A program made the translations under genes and the position numbers. A stretch of DNA of 64,000 nt from the NCBI RefSeq assembly GCF_007489275.1, contig NZ_VLNR01000030.1, forward strand, positions 1-64,000, in the 5' to 3' direction. Below, in pieces: positions 62,856-64,000 of the stretch. The DNA is from Aquimarina algiphila (GTDB taxonomy: Bacteria; Bacteroidota; Bacteroidia; Flavobacteriales; Flavobacteriaceae). The notes under the pieces were generated by a model, which did not search any database, was not told the DNA's origin, and saw nothing but the letters and a program-made list of their open reading frames with translations. How positions within the stretch are numbered: the stretch's first letter is position 1; the number at the start of each line of letters is the position of its first letter.

Positions 62856-64000
62856 ATGAAAATTTATACTCAATTCCTATTTCTAATGCGAGACATACTA
62901 GCCTGGATGTATAATTTTTTGGGCTTTTGCCAGATAAGAAAAAACACTTTTGGTAGTAGAAAAAAAGATTACACCGTTCAAAAAACAAGAAATAGTTTAT
63001 CTCTTGTGTTTATAATTGTAGTAATGTTTATAGGCTCTGTTGTACATGGTCAATTTAGCTGTTCTTCTGTTTTTTACCAGATTATAGATGGTGAACTTAG
63101 AAGTTATGATCCTATTACAGGAGGGTATTCAAGTCCTATTAATACTACACCTCGATATAATGCAGTTGGTTATAACAGAATAGATAATTTTGTATATGGT
63201 ATAGGAAGAGCAGGTGCTATAAATCGACATTTAATTAGAATTGACGCAGACGGTACATTTGAGGACCTAGGTGAATTAACCAATATGGGAACTGGAGGAA
63301 TATCTGGAGATGTAGATGATAGTGATAATTTATGGATTGATCGTGGTTCAGAATATGATAGAATAGAAAATTTATCTACTCTTGTTGCAGGAGGTTCACC
63401 GGCAGTAGTCACTGTAAATTTTACAGGAGGAAGTGCTGATGAAGCAAATGATGCTGTATTTATTAATGGAAACTTATATGGAGTGAGTCAAGCTCCAAAT
63501 TTATTGATTTGGAATCTCACTACATTGACAAAAACCGAAGTGCCTCTTTCTGGTATTCCAACGGCAATTGGGTATGGAGCTGCATTTACAGATTCGGCAG
63601 ATCGTTTATATGTGTCCTACAATGATGGAGGTTTATATCAAATTAATGATTATAATACGGGTACTCCATCAGCCAGTTTTTTAGGCTCTACTATTGCTAC
63701 AACCAGTAATGATGGCTTTTCGTGTCCTACAGCACCTTCCGCAATTGATCAGGATGGCGATGATAACCTAAACCCGTTTGATCTGGATGTAGATGGTGAT
63801 GGTTTGAGGAATACGGATGAATCCCCATCAGATCCATTTGCTGATGTTGATGCTGATAATGTATTTGCCTATCTGGATGATGATGATACTATGGGAGCCA
63901 TTGGAAACCTCGATGGAGTTGTTGAAGCTATTTTTGATACTGATGCCGATGGAATCCCGGATTTCTTTGATTTAGATAGTGATAATGACGGAATTTATGA
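62856..64000 (+). CDS. Large secreted calcium-repeat protein (5' part only)
   Basis: The first 381 codons of a gene that runs off the window. The N-terminus is odd: ~45 residues (MKIYTQFLFLMRDILAWMYN to VQKTRNS) precede a normal signal peptide SLSLVFIIVVMFIGSVVHGQ. Next comes a ~220-residue beta-propeller-like domain (YNAVGYNRIDNFVYGIGR, RLYVSYNDGGLYQIN; DUF6923-like). From ~300 on there are thrombospondin type 3-like calcium-binding repeats (DQDGDDNLNPFDLDVDGDG, DTDADGIPDFFDLDSDNDG). Such proteins are giant adhesins or gliding-associated surface proteins, usually ending in a T9SS signal, which is not visible here. Confidence 0.88.
   Translation, partial: MKIYTQFLFLMRDILAWMYNFLGFCQIRKNTFGSRKKDYTVQKTRNSLSLVFIIVVMFIGSVVHGQFSCSSVFYQIIDGELRSYDPITGGYSSPINTTPRYNAVGYNRIDNFVYGIGRAGAINRHLIRIDADGTFEDLGELTNMGTGGISGDVDDSDNLWIDRGSEYDRIENLSTLVAGGSPAVVTVNFTGGSADEANDAVFINGNLYGVSQAPNLLIWNLTTLTKTEVPLSGIPTAIGYGAAFTDSADRLYVSYNDGGLYQINDYNTGTPSASFLGSTIATTSNDGFSCPTAPSAIDQDGDDNLNPFDLDVDGDGLRNTDESPSDPFADVDADNVFAYLDDDDTMGAIGNLDGVVEAIFDTDADGIPDFFDLDSDNDGIY

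Noticed and set aside
63170..63412. 80-codon minus-strand frame near the right edge
   Set aside because: It opposes the continuous plus-strand frame of the large secreted protein, which has clear domains.

Overview
This window is AT-rich DNA from a member of the Bacteroidota, most likely a marine flavobacterium of the Aquimarina/Kordia type. The evidence is type IX secretion (T9SS) C-terminal sorting domains, TonB-dependent receptors, two DUF4252 proteins beside an ECF sigma factor, a BlaI/M56 pair, a TPR-type sensor kinase and a Bacteroidetes-style tyrosine integrase. I saw no rRNA, tRNA or CRISPR array.

Left accessory region (1-11040). The window opens in the repeat-rich end of what looks like an IS21-type element. 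It abuts the 3' remnant of an outer-membrane beta-barrel gene. A VOC/glyoxalase gene follows, then a minus-strand set: a JmjC-like oxygenase, a NodU/TobZ-type O-carbamoyltransferase with an unexpected inserted domain, and a short-chain dehydrogenase. This looks like a small tailoring module for an unknown metabolite. Next come a decayed IS3-family transposase and a compact integrative element: Rep-type initiator, excisionase-like HTH, orphan membrane protein and tyrosine integrase. The element ends exactly at the 3' end of mnmE, the same site used by Salmonella genomic island 1.

Core region (11045-37130). It holds mnmE, a secreted trypsin-like protease, a DUF4870 protein, the nitrogen block glnK-amtB divergent from gltB-gltD, an S41 protease, and a blaI/M56 regulatory pair whose M56 protein carries twelve 22-residue repeats. 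A GH18-type lipoprotein, a five-gene minus-strand metabolic run (M20 peptidase, alpha/beta hydrolase, aldo/keto reductase, spermidine-synthase-like protein, PLP dehydratase), dnaN and a DinB-like protein follow.

Cobalamin region (37247-45186). cobU, cobT, a small membrane protein, cobS, cobC, btuF and btuC lie on the minus strand. They are divergent from a cobalamin riboswitch and a BtuB-like receptor on the plus strand. This set covers uptake plus nucleotide-loop assembly (salvage). No BtuD ATPase gene is visible here.

Right region (45259-64000). It contains an S41 lipoprotein protease, an ECF sigma/anti-sigma/DUF4252 operon, purB, a HEAT-like protein, a haem-binding-type protein, a sirtuin, and a LytTR regulator whose phosphoacceptor Asp is replaced by Glu. 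Two tandem-duplicated tiny lipoproteins precede a TPR histidine kinase and its LuxR-type regulator. The last part holds a large T9SS sulfatase and the start of a large calcium-repeat surface protein. These last two loci share a two-block conserved upstream/leader sequence, which I regard as the most novel signal in the window.
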